Assembly (NCBI GenBank): GCA_046259385.1
Contig: JBJYWI010000212.1
Coordinates: forward strand, 1-39,096
Origin: CAVWDI01 sp046259385
GTDB lineage: Bacteria; Chloroflexota; Anaerolineae; Anaerolineales; UBA4823
Length of the DNA stretch: 39,096 bases
Direction: 5' to 3'
Each line of letters starts with the position of its first letter. The first letter of the stretch is position 1. Below the pieces are notes generated by a model. The model ran no database searches. It saw only the letters and a list, made by a program, of their open reading frames with translations, and was not told the origin of the DNA. A program made the position numbers and the translations under genes. This document shows, piece by piece, positions 24,007-31,359 of this stretch.

Positions 24007-24843
24007 ATGAAAATAGGATCGGTAAATTTAGCTCTAAACCTATTTGTTGGTTGTTTAATTTTCGCAGCCTGCAGCATACCGACAGGTACAGCAACAATTT
24101 CGCTCGAAAATGAGGCAATAGATGAAACAACCGCTGCTCTAGAAACCGTTGAAGGAACCCGGAGGATTTCAGACGAAACAAAGGAGTTTGATGAGTATCG
24201 AGCTGCCAGGAATTCCATGGTGGAGCGAACTATTGAAGCGAGGGGAATTAAAAATCCGGATGTGCTGCGTGCAATGAGAACTGTGCCTCGACATAATTTT
24301 GTGCTCGAAAAATTCTTATCCCAAGCATATGATGACCATCCTCTGCCAATTGGATATGGTCAAACGATATCTCAACCTTATATTGTTGCCTTAATGACAG
24401 AACTGCTGGAATTAGAGCAAGGTGATGTTGTTCTGGAGATTGGAACCGGCTCGGGATACCAGGCTGCAATATTGGCGGAATTAGGGTTTGTTGATGTGTA
24501 CAGCATTGAAATTGTACCTGAATTGGCTGAAAGCGCAGCTGAGAGACTTCATGAATTAGGGTTCAAAGGTGTGATAGTAAAACAAGCTGACGGTTATTAC
24601 GGGTGGCCAGAAGAAGGACCGTTTGACGCAATTGTCGTTACTGCAGCGCCGGATCATCTTCCCGCACCGCTTGCGAAACAATTAAAAGAAGGGGGGAGAT
24701 TGGTGATCCCTATAGGTCCACCGGGTGGATATCAAACACTCTGGAAATTTGTGAAGGAAGAGGGGGAGATGCGAGCCTATAACCTGGGTGGGGTTGCGTT
24801 TGTGCCTTTTACCGGGGAAGGGATTGAACAGGGTGGAGAGTGA
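24007..24843 (+). CDS. pcm: Protein-L-isoaspartate O-methyltransferase with a lipoprotein-like signal
   Basis: The 278-residue protein starts with a signal-like segment (LALNLFVGCLIFAACSIPTG) whose Cys could be lipidated, then a 40-residue acidic spacer. A full PCMT domain follows: RNSMVERTIEARGIKNPDVLRAMRTVPRHNFV, GYGQTISQPYIVALMTELLEL (active-site region), VLEIGTGSGYQAAILAEL (SAM binding), and FDAIVVTAAPDHLPAPLAKQLKEGGRLVIPIG. The enzyme methylates damaged isoAsp residues for repair. Export would be odd because SAM is cytoplasmic. Its 3' end overlaps the opposite gene by 35 bases. ATG 24007 is chosen over TTG 24004; no clear ribosome-binding site is visible. Confidence 0.88.
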   Translation: MKIGSVNLALNLFVGCLIFAACSIPTGTATISLENEAIDETTAALETVEGTRRISDETKEFDEYRAARNSMVERTIEARGIKNPDVLRAMRTVPRHNFVLEKFLSQAYDDHPLPIGYGQTISQPYIVALMTELLELEQGDVVLEIGTGSGYQAAILAELGFVDVYSIEIVPELAESAAERLHELGFKGVIVKQADGYYGWPEEGPFDAIVVTAAPDHLPAPLAKQLKEGGRLVIPIGPPGGYQTLWKFVKEEGEMRAYNLGGVAFVPFTGEGIEQGGE

Positions 24844-27328
24844 AGATTTTTAACGCAACTAGGAAAGAACCCAGGTAAAGAAAGCCTCCAATCACGAACA
24901 CCAAGTTAAATCCAAAGGACAATGCGATCAGAGCTGCCAGAATCGAAGAGATTACCGATGTAGAGCCATTGACTGCCCAGATCCAAGGGACAAGAATAGG
25001 ATTGGATTCTTGAGATGTGACTTTCTTAATCCCTTTAGGAAATGGAACACCCATCATAAAACCAACCGGGGCGAGAACTGCTATTGTAATCGTGATCCGG
25101 ATAATAAGTGGGAGAGCCAATAATAAGTCGATAATTACCGGAAGAAGAAAGGGTAATAGCAATAAAGTTATTAACAAAAGAATAAATACATGGTTAGAAT
25201 TTAATTTCGGACTAAAAATACTGCCAACACCTGAAAAGAATAGTAGTGTAAATAGAATTGTGGTCAGGGATGTGGCAGGATGACCTAAAACCAGGATGAA
25301 TTTCTGTATCAGGGGGATTTCGACCATTAGATAAGCAAAACCTAGAAATCCAAAATAAAGTAGGTATAGAATAAAAGGTCTTTTTTGATAATTCTCAATT
25401 CTGTATTGAACTGATTCTGAATTTCGATATTTTATGTTTTTGATCTGCGCAATCAGGACAGGGGCTATAATAAGAATAGACCCGATAAAGCCAGCGATAA
25501 ACAGTAAAATCAGTATGACAAAAAAACCTGCGCCTCCAAATGGCTGCCACGATTTCCCGTATTCAGCTATGATTTGAGAGGTCTGATCCCATTTGAAATA
25601 CTGTCCGAAAAATGGTTTATTATCTGTTGGGGGGGATACATCATAACTATAATTCCGGTAGAAGTCAGACCTGCTATTTTTGGGGGTAATATCCTGAAAA
25701 GTCAAATAGTAAAGCGGCTCCGGAAGTATATTATATTTATTTGCATCAGATATTTTCATGTCAGGCGCATAGACAAGGTCAAAACTCCTCGTTTTAAGGA
25801 ATTGCCTCACACTTAATTGCTCATTTGCTGAAAATCCAGTCTTCTTTACCAGCAATGTTCCAGTATTAAACCCACGAAAAGCGATTATCTTATCTTGGGG
25901 TTCGATATTTAAACCTTCGAGCGCTTGCAAACTGGTACTGAAAGCCCTAAGGAATTCACTTGGAGGATTTTGAAGCCATCTGGTGAATATCAGGATACCA
26001 TCTGGTTTCAACCTCTTTAATGACTCTTGAATGGACTCAACGGTATACCGGTAATCCTCTGCAAGGCTGTAAGCGCCGGAACGAACAGGATGGTAATTTG
26101 AAACCATTGCCAAAACGATAATATCGAAATCATTCATCGATCTTTTCAAGAAATTTCTGCCGGAACCAAGTATGTAGTTGAGGGCTTTATTGTTATAGAT
26201 GTGGGAAGCAGCCTGGATTATTAATGGATTTTCTTCAACAACAGTAATATTTTTCGGGTTGTGATTAAGCGCAGTGAGAATTTCCAGTCCCCCACGTGGT
26301 TCAAGAAGAAGAACTTCTGCAGATTGTCTGAGATTGTAAACAATAGCGGTTGGCAAATAAGCGTATATTTCATTTTTTGTCATTGTCTTAATTACCGGAT
26401 TTAAGTCATCACCGTCTATAAATAATCCGTCCTGCCTTGGAAGGGTTCCCATATATTGGTAGCTTAAACCTGGAAGAGATCGGATCCCTTCACTCATTAT
26501 CAGATCAATTCGTGAGTAGGAATTCCAGCGGCTTGAAATAATACGAGCTCCCGGGTACTGAAGTGCATATGAGAGATTTTTGTAAGGGGATATTTGTAAG
26601 TCTAACCATTTGTATGAGGGTTTCTTGTTATAACGAAAATTCAGATCAACAATGGACAAAATAATTAAAACAATTGCTGAAGTGGCGAGAAATATTACCA
26701 GAGCAGAAGAAAGTAATTTTTTTTGATTTCGCAGTATCCTCCAAACAGGTACCAGCGAAGCAATAATCCCCAGCATAAAGCTTGCTACTACAGTGCCCAC
26801 GCCATCGACCAGACTTGGTAGAAATAAAGCTGCCAGGCATCCGGCTGCGGAACCAGTAAGGTTATATGCATATGTGCGGTTAATTGAGTCTGGATATTTA
26901 GAGAGAAGAAAACCAACCAGCATTCCACCGAAGTAGAAAGGACTGGCAAGCATGACATAATGGATGCATAAAATCAATACCTGTGTTCTGTCCCAAGCGA
27001 TGCTGAATGAATCGAAAGGTATCCAGTTCGAAATCAAATACGAAGCGATAAAAGAGATAGCGGCTATTAGCGCTAATATTGAAGTTGTGAGATATTCATC
27101 CTTTTTTAGCAATGAAGGGAAAATAGCTATTGTGGTACCGCTTGCTCCAAAACCCAGAAGGGCAATGCTGACCACCATAAATGCGAAGTGGTAAAACTGG
27201 GCAACTGAAAACAACCGGGTCAGGGTTATTTCGAAAATCAGCAGACTCCCGGATAACAGGAAAAGGCTAATTTCAAGGACGTTATTGGGAGATTTATTTT
27301 GAGCCGCAGCCATAGCAGGTGAAGACAT
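24809..27328 (-). CDS. Large polytopic membrane protein with an internal spermidine-synthase-like domain
   Basis: The 839-residue protein has three parts. The N-terminal membrane part (about 1-230, six or seven helices) begins ISLFLLSGSLLIFEITLTRLFSVAQFYHFAFMVVSIALLGFGASG, the usual start of fused spermidine synthase-like proteins. The central part (about 250-560) has a Rossmann methyltransferase-like fold: LLLEPRGGLEILTALNHNPKNITVVEENPLIIQAA and DFDIIVLAMVS. The C-terminal membrane part (about 600-839) has FGFLGFAYLMVEIPLIQKFILVLGHPATSLTTILF and a VGFMMGVPFPKG motif. Such proteins are common but uncharacterised; polyamine synthesis is not shown, as the catalytic Asp pattern of SpeE is not recognisable. 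Confidence 0.75.
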   Translation of the reverse strand: MSSPAMAAAQNKSPNNVLEISLFLLSGSLLIFEITLTRLFSVAQFYHFAFMVVSIALLGFGASGTTIAIFPSLLKKDEYLTTSILALIAAISFIASYLISNWIPFDSFSIAWDRTQVLILCIHYVMLASPFYFGGMLVGFLLSKYPDSINRTYAYNLTGSAAGCLAALFLPSLVDGVGTVVASFMLGIIASLVPVWRILRNQKKLLSSALVIFLATSAIVLIILSIVDLNFRYNKKPSYKWLDLQISPYKNLSYALQYPGARIISSRWNSYSRIDLIMSEGIRSLPGLSYQYMGTLPRQDGLFIDGDDLNPVIKTMTKNEIYAYLPTAIVYNLRQSAEVLLLEPRGGLEILTALNHNPKNITVVEENPLIIQAASHIYNNKALNYILGSGRNFLKRSMNDFDIIVLAMVSNYHPVRSGAYSLAEDYRYTVESIQESLKRLKPDGILIFTRWLQNPPSEFLRAFSTSLQALEGLNIEPQDKIIAFRGFNTGTLLVKKTGFSANEQLSVRQFLKTRSFDLVYAPDMKISDANKYNILPEPLYYLTFQDITPKNSRSDFYRNYSYDVSPPTDNKPFFGQYFKWDQTSQIIAEYGKSWQPFGGAGFFVILILLFIAGFIGSILIIAPVLIAQIKNIKYRNSESVQYRIENYQKRPFILYLLYFGFLGFAYLMVEIPLIQKFILVLGHPATSLTTILFTLLFFSGVGSIFSPKLNSNHVFILLLITLLLLPFLLPVIIDLLLALPLIIRITITIAVLAPVGFMMGVPFPKGIKKVTSQESNPILVPWIWAVNGSTSVISSILAALIALSFGFNLVFVIGGFLYLGSFLVALKIFTLHPVQSLPR

Positions 27329-27338
27329 GAGGGTTTGA

Positions 27339-27353
27339 TTGAGTATATCTCAA
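27339..27353. promoter_or_regulatory. Palindrome between the divergent membrane-protein and tyrosine-operon promoter regions
   Basis: TTGAG and CTCAA arms flank TATAT. It lies 11 bases upstream of the minus-strand start codon and 19 bases upstream of the -35 element of the aromatic operon. It could bind a regulator for either gene; no evidence beyond symmetry and position. Confidence 0.3.
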
Positions 27354-27371
27354 AATAAATATAAAAATCCC

Positions 27372-27400
27372 TTGACGGATTTTTCCGGCTGGGATAGACT
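27372..27400 (+). promoter_or_regulatory. Promoter of the tyrosine/aromatic operon
   Basis: TTGACG (27372-27377) and TAGACT (27395-27400) are spaced by exactly 17 bases. Transcription would start near A27407, leaving a 22-base leader before the leader-peptide ATG at 27429. It is the only good promoter seen before the 9-gene operon. Confidence 0.78.
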
Positions 27401-27428
27401 TTGGGCATTCTATTAAAGAAAACCAAAA

Positions 27429-27500
27429 ATGAAAATATTTACCTTTTCCGCTTACTATTATTACGGCAGCACGAATAAAGCAGCCGTTGGTTACGCGTAA
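27429..27500 (+). CDS. Tyrosine-rich attenuator leader peptide, 23 residues
   Basis: ATG 27429 opens a 23-codon frame ending in TAA 27498-27500. It begins MKIFTFSAYYYYGS, contains Phe codons at 27438-27440 and 27444-27446, four consecutive Tyr codons (TAC TAT TAT TAC, 27453-27464), and a fifth Tyr at 27492-27494. Its Tyr content (5 of 23) matches the product of the downstream operon. The Tyr run lies on the upstream arm of a long hairpin, just as Trp or Phe codons do in the trp and pheA leaders of enterobacteria. The ribosome-binding site is weak and A-rich (AAAGAAAACC). It is too short for ordinary gene callers. It is read as a sensor of charged tRNA-Tyr rather than a functional peptide. Confidence 0.85.
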   Translation: MKIFTFSAYYYYGSTNKAAVGYA

Positions 27501-27546
27501 GCGGAAAAGGAAGGATCAATAATATCCAAATTGCGAGACCAGCGGT
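27442..27546 (+). promoter_or_regulatory. Ribosome-mediated attenuator: pause hairpin and antiterminator
   Basis: Two mutually dependent structures are visible. (1) Pause hairpin: CCTTTTCCGCTTAC (27442-27455) pairs perfectly over 14 bp with GTAAGCGGAAAAGG (27497-27510), and an inner stem pairs ACGGC (27463-27467) with GCCGT (27483-27487). (2) Antiterminator: GCCGTTGGTTACGCG (27483-27497) pairs with TGCGAGACCAGCGGT (27532-27546) over 15 positions with one A.A mismatch and four G-U pairs. A ribosome stalled on the Tyr codons would break structure 1, free the 27483-27497 arm and favour structure 2, which destroys the terminator. A ribosome at the TAA would cover that arm and allow termination. 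Confidence 0.82.
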
Positions 27547-27557
27547 CTCGCTTTTTT
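27533..27557 (+). terminator. Intrinsic terminator of the attenuator, upstream of aroH
   Basis: GCGAGACC (27533-27540) and GGTCTCGC (27544-27551) form a perfect 8-bp GC-rich stem with a three-base loop, followed by six T residues (27552-27557). It stands between the promoter and the first structural gene, 17 bases before the aroH ATG, so it must act as a conditional terminator. Its left arm is the right arm of the antiterminator. Confidence 0.93.
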
Positions 27558-27574
27558 GTTTCGGAGAAAAAGAT

Positions 27575-27946
27575 ATGCCCATCCGAGGTGTTCGTGGAGC
27601 AGTGACAGTAAAAGAAAATAGCCGGGAACAAATTCTGGAAGCTACCCAGAAATTGCTTGAAGAGATCCTGGAAAGAAATCCAGAAATGGAACCCCCTGAA
27701 ATCGCCAGTGCTATATTCAGCGTCACGGAGGACCTGAATGCCGCTTTCCCTGCAAAAGCAGCCCGGATAATTGGGTGGAATATGGTTCCATTGTTTGGCG
27801 CAAAGGAGATTTCTGCTCCGGATGGTATCCAGATGTGCATCCGGGTTCTCATTCACTGGAACACTGAATTGCCACAAGAAGATATTGAGCATGTATATCT
27901 CGGAGAAGCCAAGAAATTGAGACCGGATCTTGATAAGAATAAATAG
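27575..27946 (+). CDS. aroH: Chorismate mutase, AroH class
   Basis: The 123-residue enzyme converts chorismate to prephenate. It aligns along its whole length with the trimeric Bacillus-type AroH: MPIRGVRGAVTVKENSREQILEATQKLLEEI, FSVTEDLNAAFPAKAAR, GWNMVPLFGAKEI, CIRVLIHW, HVYLGEAKKLRPDL. Arg7, the Glu of AKEI, the Arg of CIRV, the Tyr of HVYL and the Arg of LRPDL match the known active-site residues; the position of B. subtilis Cys75 is Gly. GGAG (27563-27566) follows the attenuator T-run, so expression depends on readthrough. It is the first structural gene of the operon. Confidence 0.95.
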   Translation: MPIRGVRGAVTVKENSREQILEATQKLLEEILERNPEMEPPEIASAIFSVTEDLNAAFPAKAARIIGWNMVPLFGAKEISAPDGIQMCIRVLIHWNTELPQEDIEHVYLGEAKKLRPDLDKNK

Positions 27947-27978
27947 GATATAAAGGATAAACAAGGAGGATATAACCC

Positions 27979-28998
27979 ATGATGATAATAATGCGAACCG
28001 ATGCTACCGAATCTCAAATCAAGACGGTTGTCAAACGTGTTGAATCATTCGGGTTAACTGCACACATATCGACGGGAGAAGAGAGAACCATAATCGGAGC
28101 TGTAGGGGAGAGCCGGCCGGTCTCTAAAGACCAATTTTTACATATGTCAGGCGTCGATCGGGTTGTGCCGATATCCAGACCTTTTAAACTCGCGTCCCGG
28201 GAGTTCAGACCACAGAATTCAATTTTTAATTTTGACGGTATGAAAATAGGGGATCAGGGTGTGGTTATCATAGCCGGCCCATGTTCTGTAGAAAGCCGGG
28301 AGCAGATTTTAGAAGCTGCAAAAGCTGTTAAGGAAGCTGGTGCGCACGCTCTAAGAGGAGGGGTTTATAAACCGAGAACCTCTCCATACTCTTTTCAGGG
28401 ATTGAGGGAAAAAGGGTTAGAACTTCTGGCAGAAGCCAAAGCGGAGACCGGCTTGCCGGTCGTGACCGAAGTAATGAGCATCTCCCAGATCAAAAAAATG
28501 ATTCCATATGTGGATGTCCTTCAAATTGGAGCGAGAAATATGCAGAATTTCAATCTGCTCCATGCAGTAGGTGAAAGCGGGCATCCGGTGTTATTAAAAC
28601 GCGGCATGATGGCAACAGTCGAAGAACTATTAATGGCCGCTGAATACGTTCTATCCCATGGAAATAAAAGAGTAATCCTTTGTGAGAGGGGAATGCGCAC
28701 ATTTGAGACCTCTACCCGGAATACAACAGATATCAACGCAATCCCGGTTTTGAAATCGCTGACTCACCTTCCAGTAATTCTTGACCCGAGCCACAGTACA
28801 GGACACTGGGAGTATGTAAATGCTGTAGCTAGGGCTGGGATCGCAGCTGGAGCAGACGGACTAATTGTGGAAGTCCATCCCAATCCGAGTGATGCTCTCA
28901 GCGATGGAGGGCAGTCCCTCAAACCAGAGAGATTTATTCAAATGATGGGTGAAGTCACTGCAATCGCTGAAGCAGTAGGTCGTACAATTGCCTGTTAA
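27979..28998 (+). CDS. aroF: 3-deoxy-7-phosphoheptulonate (DAHP) synthase, type I-beta with N-terminal regulatory domain
   Basis: The 339-residue enzyme condenses PEP and erythrose 4-phosphate, the first shikimate step. Residues 1-70 form a ferredoxin-like regulatory domain (MIIMRTDATESQIKTVVKRVESFGLTAHIS...VDRVVPISRPFKLASRE), as in Thermotoga-type enzymes where it mediates inhibition by Tyr and Phe. The catalytic barrel follows, with VIIAGPCSVES, ALRGGVYKPRTSPYSFQG, DVLQIGARNMQNF, LLKRGM, CERG and LDPSHSTGH. AGGAGG (27964-27969) supports the start. Allosteric control by tyrosine would add a second layer to the attenuator. Confidence 0.95.
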   Translation: MMIIMRTDATESQIKTVVKRVESFGLTAHISTGEERTIIGAVGESRPVSKDQFLHMSGVDRVVPISRPFKLASREFRPQNSIFNFDGMKIGDQGVVIIAGPCSVESREQILEAAKAVKEAGAHALRGGVYKPRTSPYSFQGLREKGLELLAEAKAETGLPVVTEVMSISQIKKMIPYVDVLQIGARNMQNFNLLHAVGESGHPVLLKRGMMATVEELLMAAEYVLSHGNKRVILCERGMRTFETSTRNTTDINAIPVLKSLTHLPVILDPSHSTGHWEYVNAVARAGIAAGADGLIVEVHPNPSDALSDGGQSLKPERFIQMMGEVTAIAEAVGRTIAC

Positions 28999-29036
28999 TT
29001 TCTTATGCAGACAAAATCAATATATTAGCGAATCTT

Positions 29037-29924
29037 ATGGTTGAATCAAATAAAAAACAACCAACAAATAGTAATCAAACAAGCTTTCTTTCATCCTCCA
29101 GGATAGCGATTTTTGGGCTGGGATTAATGGGCGGTTCCCTTGCGATAGCCTTGAAAGGAAAGTGCAGGGAAATCTACGGCTATGATCCCAACCCAAGCAC
29201 ATTGGATGCTGTTGTCAATATGAAACTTGCCGATTATGTATCAGACAGTCCGGATCAAACACTACACAGGGCAGATCTAGTAATACTGGCGACACCGGTC
29301 CAAACAATACTCCAATTAATCAATGTATTGCCGGAAATCCATAAAGGTTCTGCGGTGATTACAGATATTGGATCAACAAAAATGGCTATCTTCAATGCAT
29401 ATGAGATGCTTCCTGAACGTTTTGATCCTATTGGTGGGCATCCAATTTGTGGGAAAGAAAAATCATCAATTGCGTATGCTGAGAAGGACCTTTATCGAAA
29501 TGCGCCTTACTGTTTAACCAGATTAGAACGGACAAGCAGGGATGCTGGCTCCCTCTTGGAAGAGATCATTTTGGAAATTGGGGCGATTCCAATCTGGTTG
29601 GAAGCGGATTTACATGATAAATTGATCGCTTCCACCAGCCACCTTCCTTACTTAATTGCGATCAATCTCGCACTCAGCACGTCGCCGGACTCATCACTCC
29701 TTGTAGGACCGGGATTCCGCGATACTGGTAGACTGGCGGGAAGCGATATTGATATGATGATGGATATTCTGATTTCAAATAGATCAAATATATTGGAAAC
29801 GATGTATCAATACAATCAAAATTTTCAAATAATACTTGATACCATCGAGAGGGAAAAATTTTCGGAATTAAGAAAGATGTTAATTGCTGGTGCCCAGAAA
29901 TATAATCATATGATTAATGGATGA
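29037..29924 (+). CDS. tyrA: Prephenate dehydrogenase
   Basis: The 295-residue enzyme oxidatively decarboxylates prephenate to 4-hydroxyphenylpyruvate. The NAD(P)-binding segment RIAIFGLGLMGGSLAIALKG starts near residue 23. Other conserved parts are VILATPVQTILQLI, VITDIGSTKMAI, FDPIGGHPICGKEKSSIAYAEKDLYRNAPYCLT, and the helical dimerisation domain with ASTSHLPYLIA (catalytic His) and GPGFRDTGRLAGSD. No C-terminal ACT domain is present, so feedback control in this enzyme is not obvious. It occupies the third position of the operon and directs flux to tyrosine. Confidence 0.94.
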   Translation: MVESNKKQPTNSNQTSFLSSSRIAIFGLGLMGGSLAIALKGKCREIYGYDPNPSTLDAVVNMKLADYVSDSPDQTLHRADLVILATPVQTILQLINVLPEIHKGSAVITDIGSTKMAIFNAYEMLPERFDPIGGHPICGKEKSSIAYAEKDLYRNAPYCLTRLERTSRDAGSLLEEIILEIGAIPIWLEADLHDKLIASTSHLPYLIAINLALSTSPDSSLLVGPGFRDTGRLAGSDIDMMMDILISNRSNILETMYQYNQNFQIILDTIEREKFSELRKMLIAGAQKYNHMING

Positions 29925-29973
29925 AAAATTAAATTGAGATTAGCAATTTATTATTTGCTTATGGAAATGACCA

Positions 29974-31347
29974 ATGATTAGGACAAATCCTGGTAAACCG
30001 CTTCAGGGATCTCTTGGTGATCAACGTGATTTTAATATTCCAGGTGACAAATCAATATCTCATCGGGCGGCTTTGTTCAGTGCTTTGGCAGTTGGCGAGA
30101 GTGAGATATCAAATTTTTTAATTGCCAATGTGACAAAGGCAATGCTTGATGGATTACAAGAGCTAGGATTCAAATGGGAATTTTCGGGAACAACCTTGAA
30201 ATTAGCTGGAAAGGGCATTGTCAATCTTCCCACAACATCGGGTGATCTCTCATCTACCATCGATTGTGGAAATTCAGCAACGACAATGCGATTACTAGCA
30301 GGGGCTCTACCAGGGATGGGGAAATCTGCTGTTCTGGATGGATCGTCTGGATTAAGAAAACGACCAATGACCCGGATTGTAAAGCCGCTCAAAAAGATGG
30401 GGGTTCCAGTTCAGGATACTGGAGGATGCGCGCCTTTGATCATTGGGAAGCCCAAGTACCCGTTAAAACCGTTAAATTACACCCTTCCAGTCGCCAGCGC
30501 CCAGGTTAAGACATGCATTCTTCTGGCTGCCCTAGCAGCGGAGGGGGAGACCACAGTCTATGAACCTGGACCTTCACGGGATCACTCTGAAAGAATGTTA
30601 AAAACGATGGGGGTTGAAATTTATAAGGAACCCCGAGATGATAAAAGGGATATTCCGGTTCCTTCAAGGGACTATTTTGTTACCCGGATTTTGCCTCCTG
30701 GTAACAAGAGGCTAACACCTCTTAAAATGACTATACCAGGGGATATATCATCCGGGGCATTTATCATTGTCGCGGGTTTGATTTGCCCGGATTCCGAAAT
30801 AAAAATAGAGGGTCTGGGCATAAATCCAACCCGTATTGGAATACTGGATGCGCTCTTGAAAATGGGGGCAGATATTTCCATTCAAAATCAACAGGTGCTT
30901 AACGATGAACCGGTAGCAGACCTGGTTGTGCGCAGTTCGAAATTAAGAGGAGTCGAATTATCGGGTTCAGAAATTGTAAGGATGATTGATGAATTTCCGA
31001 TATTTGCAGTTGCTGCGTCTTATGCGGATGGGATAACCAGAGTGAAGGATGCAGAGGAATTGAGATATAAAGAATCAGATAGGATTGCTGCAATAAGCTC
31101 CGAACTATCAAAAATAGGCGTGCGTATTGAGGAAAAACCGGATGGGTTTACTATCTATGGCGGCTACTCTATTGAAGGTGGAGACGTTGATTCCCACGGC
31201 GACCATCGTCTGGCAATGTCTCTGGCAGTTGCTGGTTTATCGAGCAAGGAAGGCACTCGGGTAAAATCGGCAGAAGTAATTGCAGAATCGTTTCCTGATT
31301 TTATTAATATTCTCAAGTTTTTAGGGGCAGATGTTCAAAACAATTAG
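29974..31347 (+). CDS. aroA: 3-phosphoshikimate 1-carboxyvinyltransferase (EPSP synthase)
   Basis: The 457-residue enzyme joins PEP to shikimate 3-phosphate. Conserved sites are PGDKSISHRAALFSALA, DCGNSATTMRLLAG, LDGSSGLRKRPM, LPVASAQVKTCILLAAL, GDISSGAFIIVAGL, DEFPIFAVAAS and ELRYKESDRI, with DHRLAMSLAVAGL near the end. In the PEP site the usual NxGT sequence reads NSATT: Ala102 replaces the Gly that corresponds to E. coli Gly96. That change is known to lower glyphosate binding and is natural in class II enzymes such as CP4. Length is somewhat above the E. coli enzyme (427). Confidence 0.96.
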   Translation: MIRTNPGKPLQGSLGDQRDFNIPGDKSISHRAALFSALAVGESEISNFLIANVTKAMLDGLQELGFKWEFSGTTLKLAGKGIVNLPTTSGDLSSTIDCGNSATTMRLLAGALPGMGKSAVLDGSSGLRKRPMTRIVKPLKKMGVPVQDTGGCAPLIIGKPKYPLKPLNYTLPVASAQVKTCILLAALAAEGETTVYEPGPSRDHSERMLKTMGVEIYKEPRDDKRDIPVPSRDYFVTRILPPGNKRLTPLKMTIPGDISSGAFIIVAGLICPDSEIKIEGLGINPTRIGILDALLKMGADISIQNQQVLNDEPVADLVVRSSKLRGVELSGSEIVRMIDEFPIFAVAASYADGITRVKDAEELRYKESDRIAAISSELSKIGVRIEEKPDGFTIYGGYSIEGGDVDSHGDHRLAMSLAVAGLSSKEGTRVKSAEVIAESFPDFINILKFLGADVQNN

Positions 31348-31359
31348 GTCAGTTTGCAG

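Noticed and set aside
27400..27575. A T-box riboswitch upstream of aroH
   Set aside because: No T-box consensus resembling AGGGTGGNACCGCG and no Stem I-like structure fit in the 170-base leader. The leader peptide with alternative stems explains the region better.
27439..27964. Two minus-strand frames of 137 and 157 codons across aroH and the attenuator
   Set aside because: They are shadows of aroH and of the inverted repeats, have no recognisable domain, and oppose a well-supported gene.
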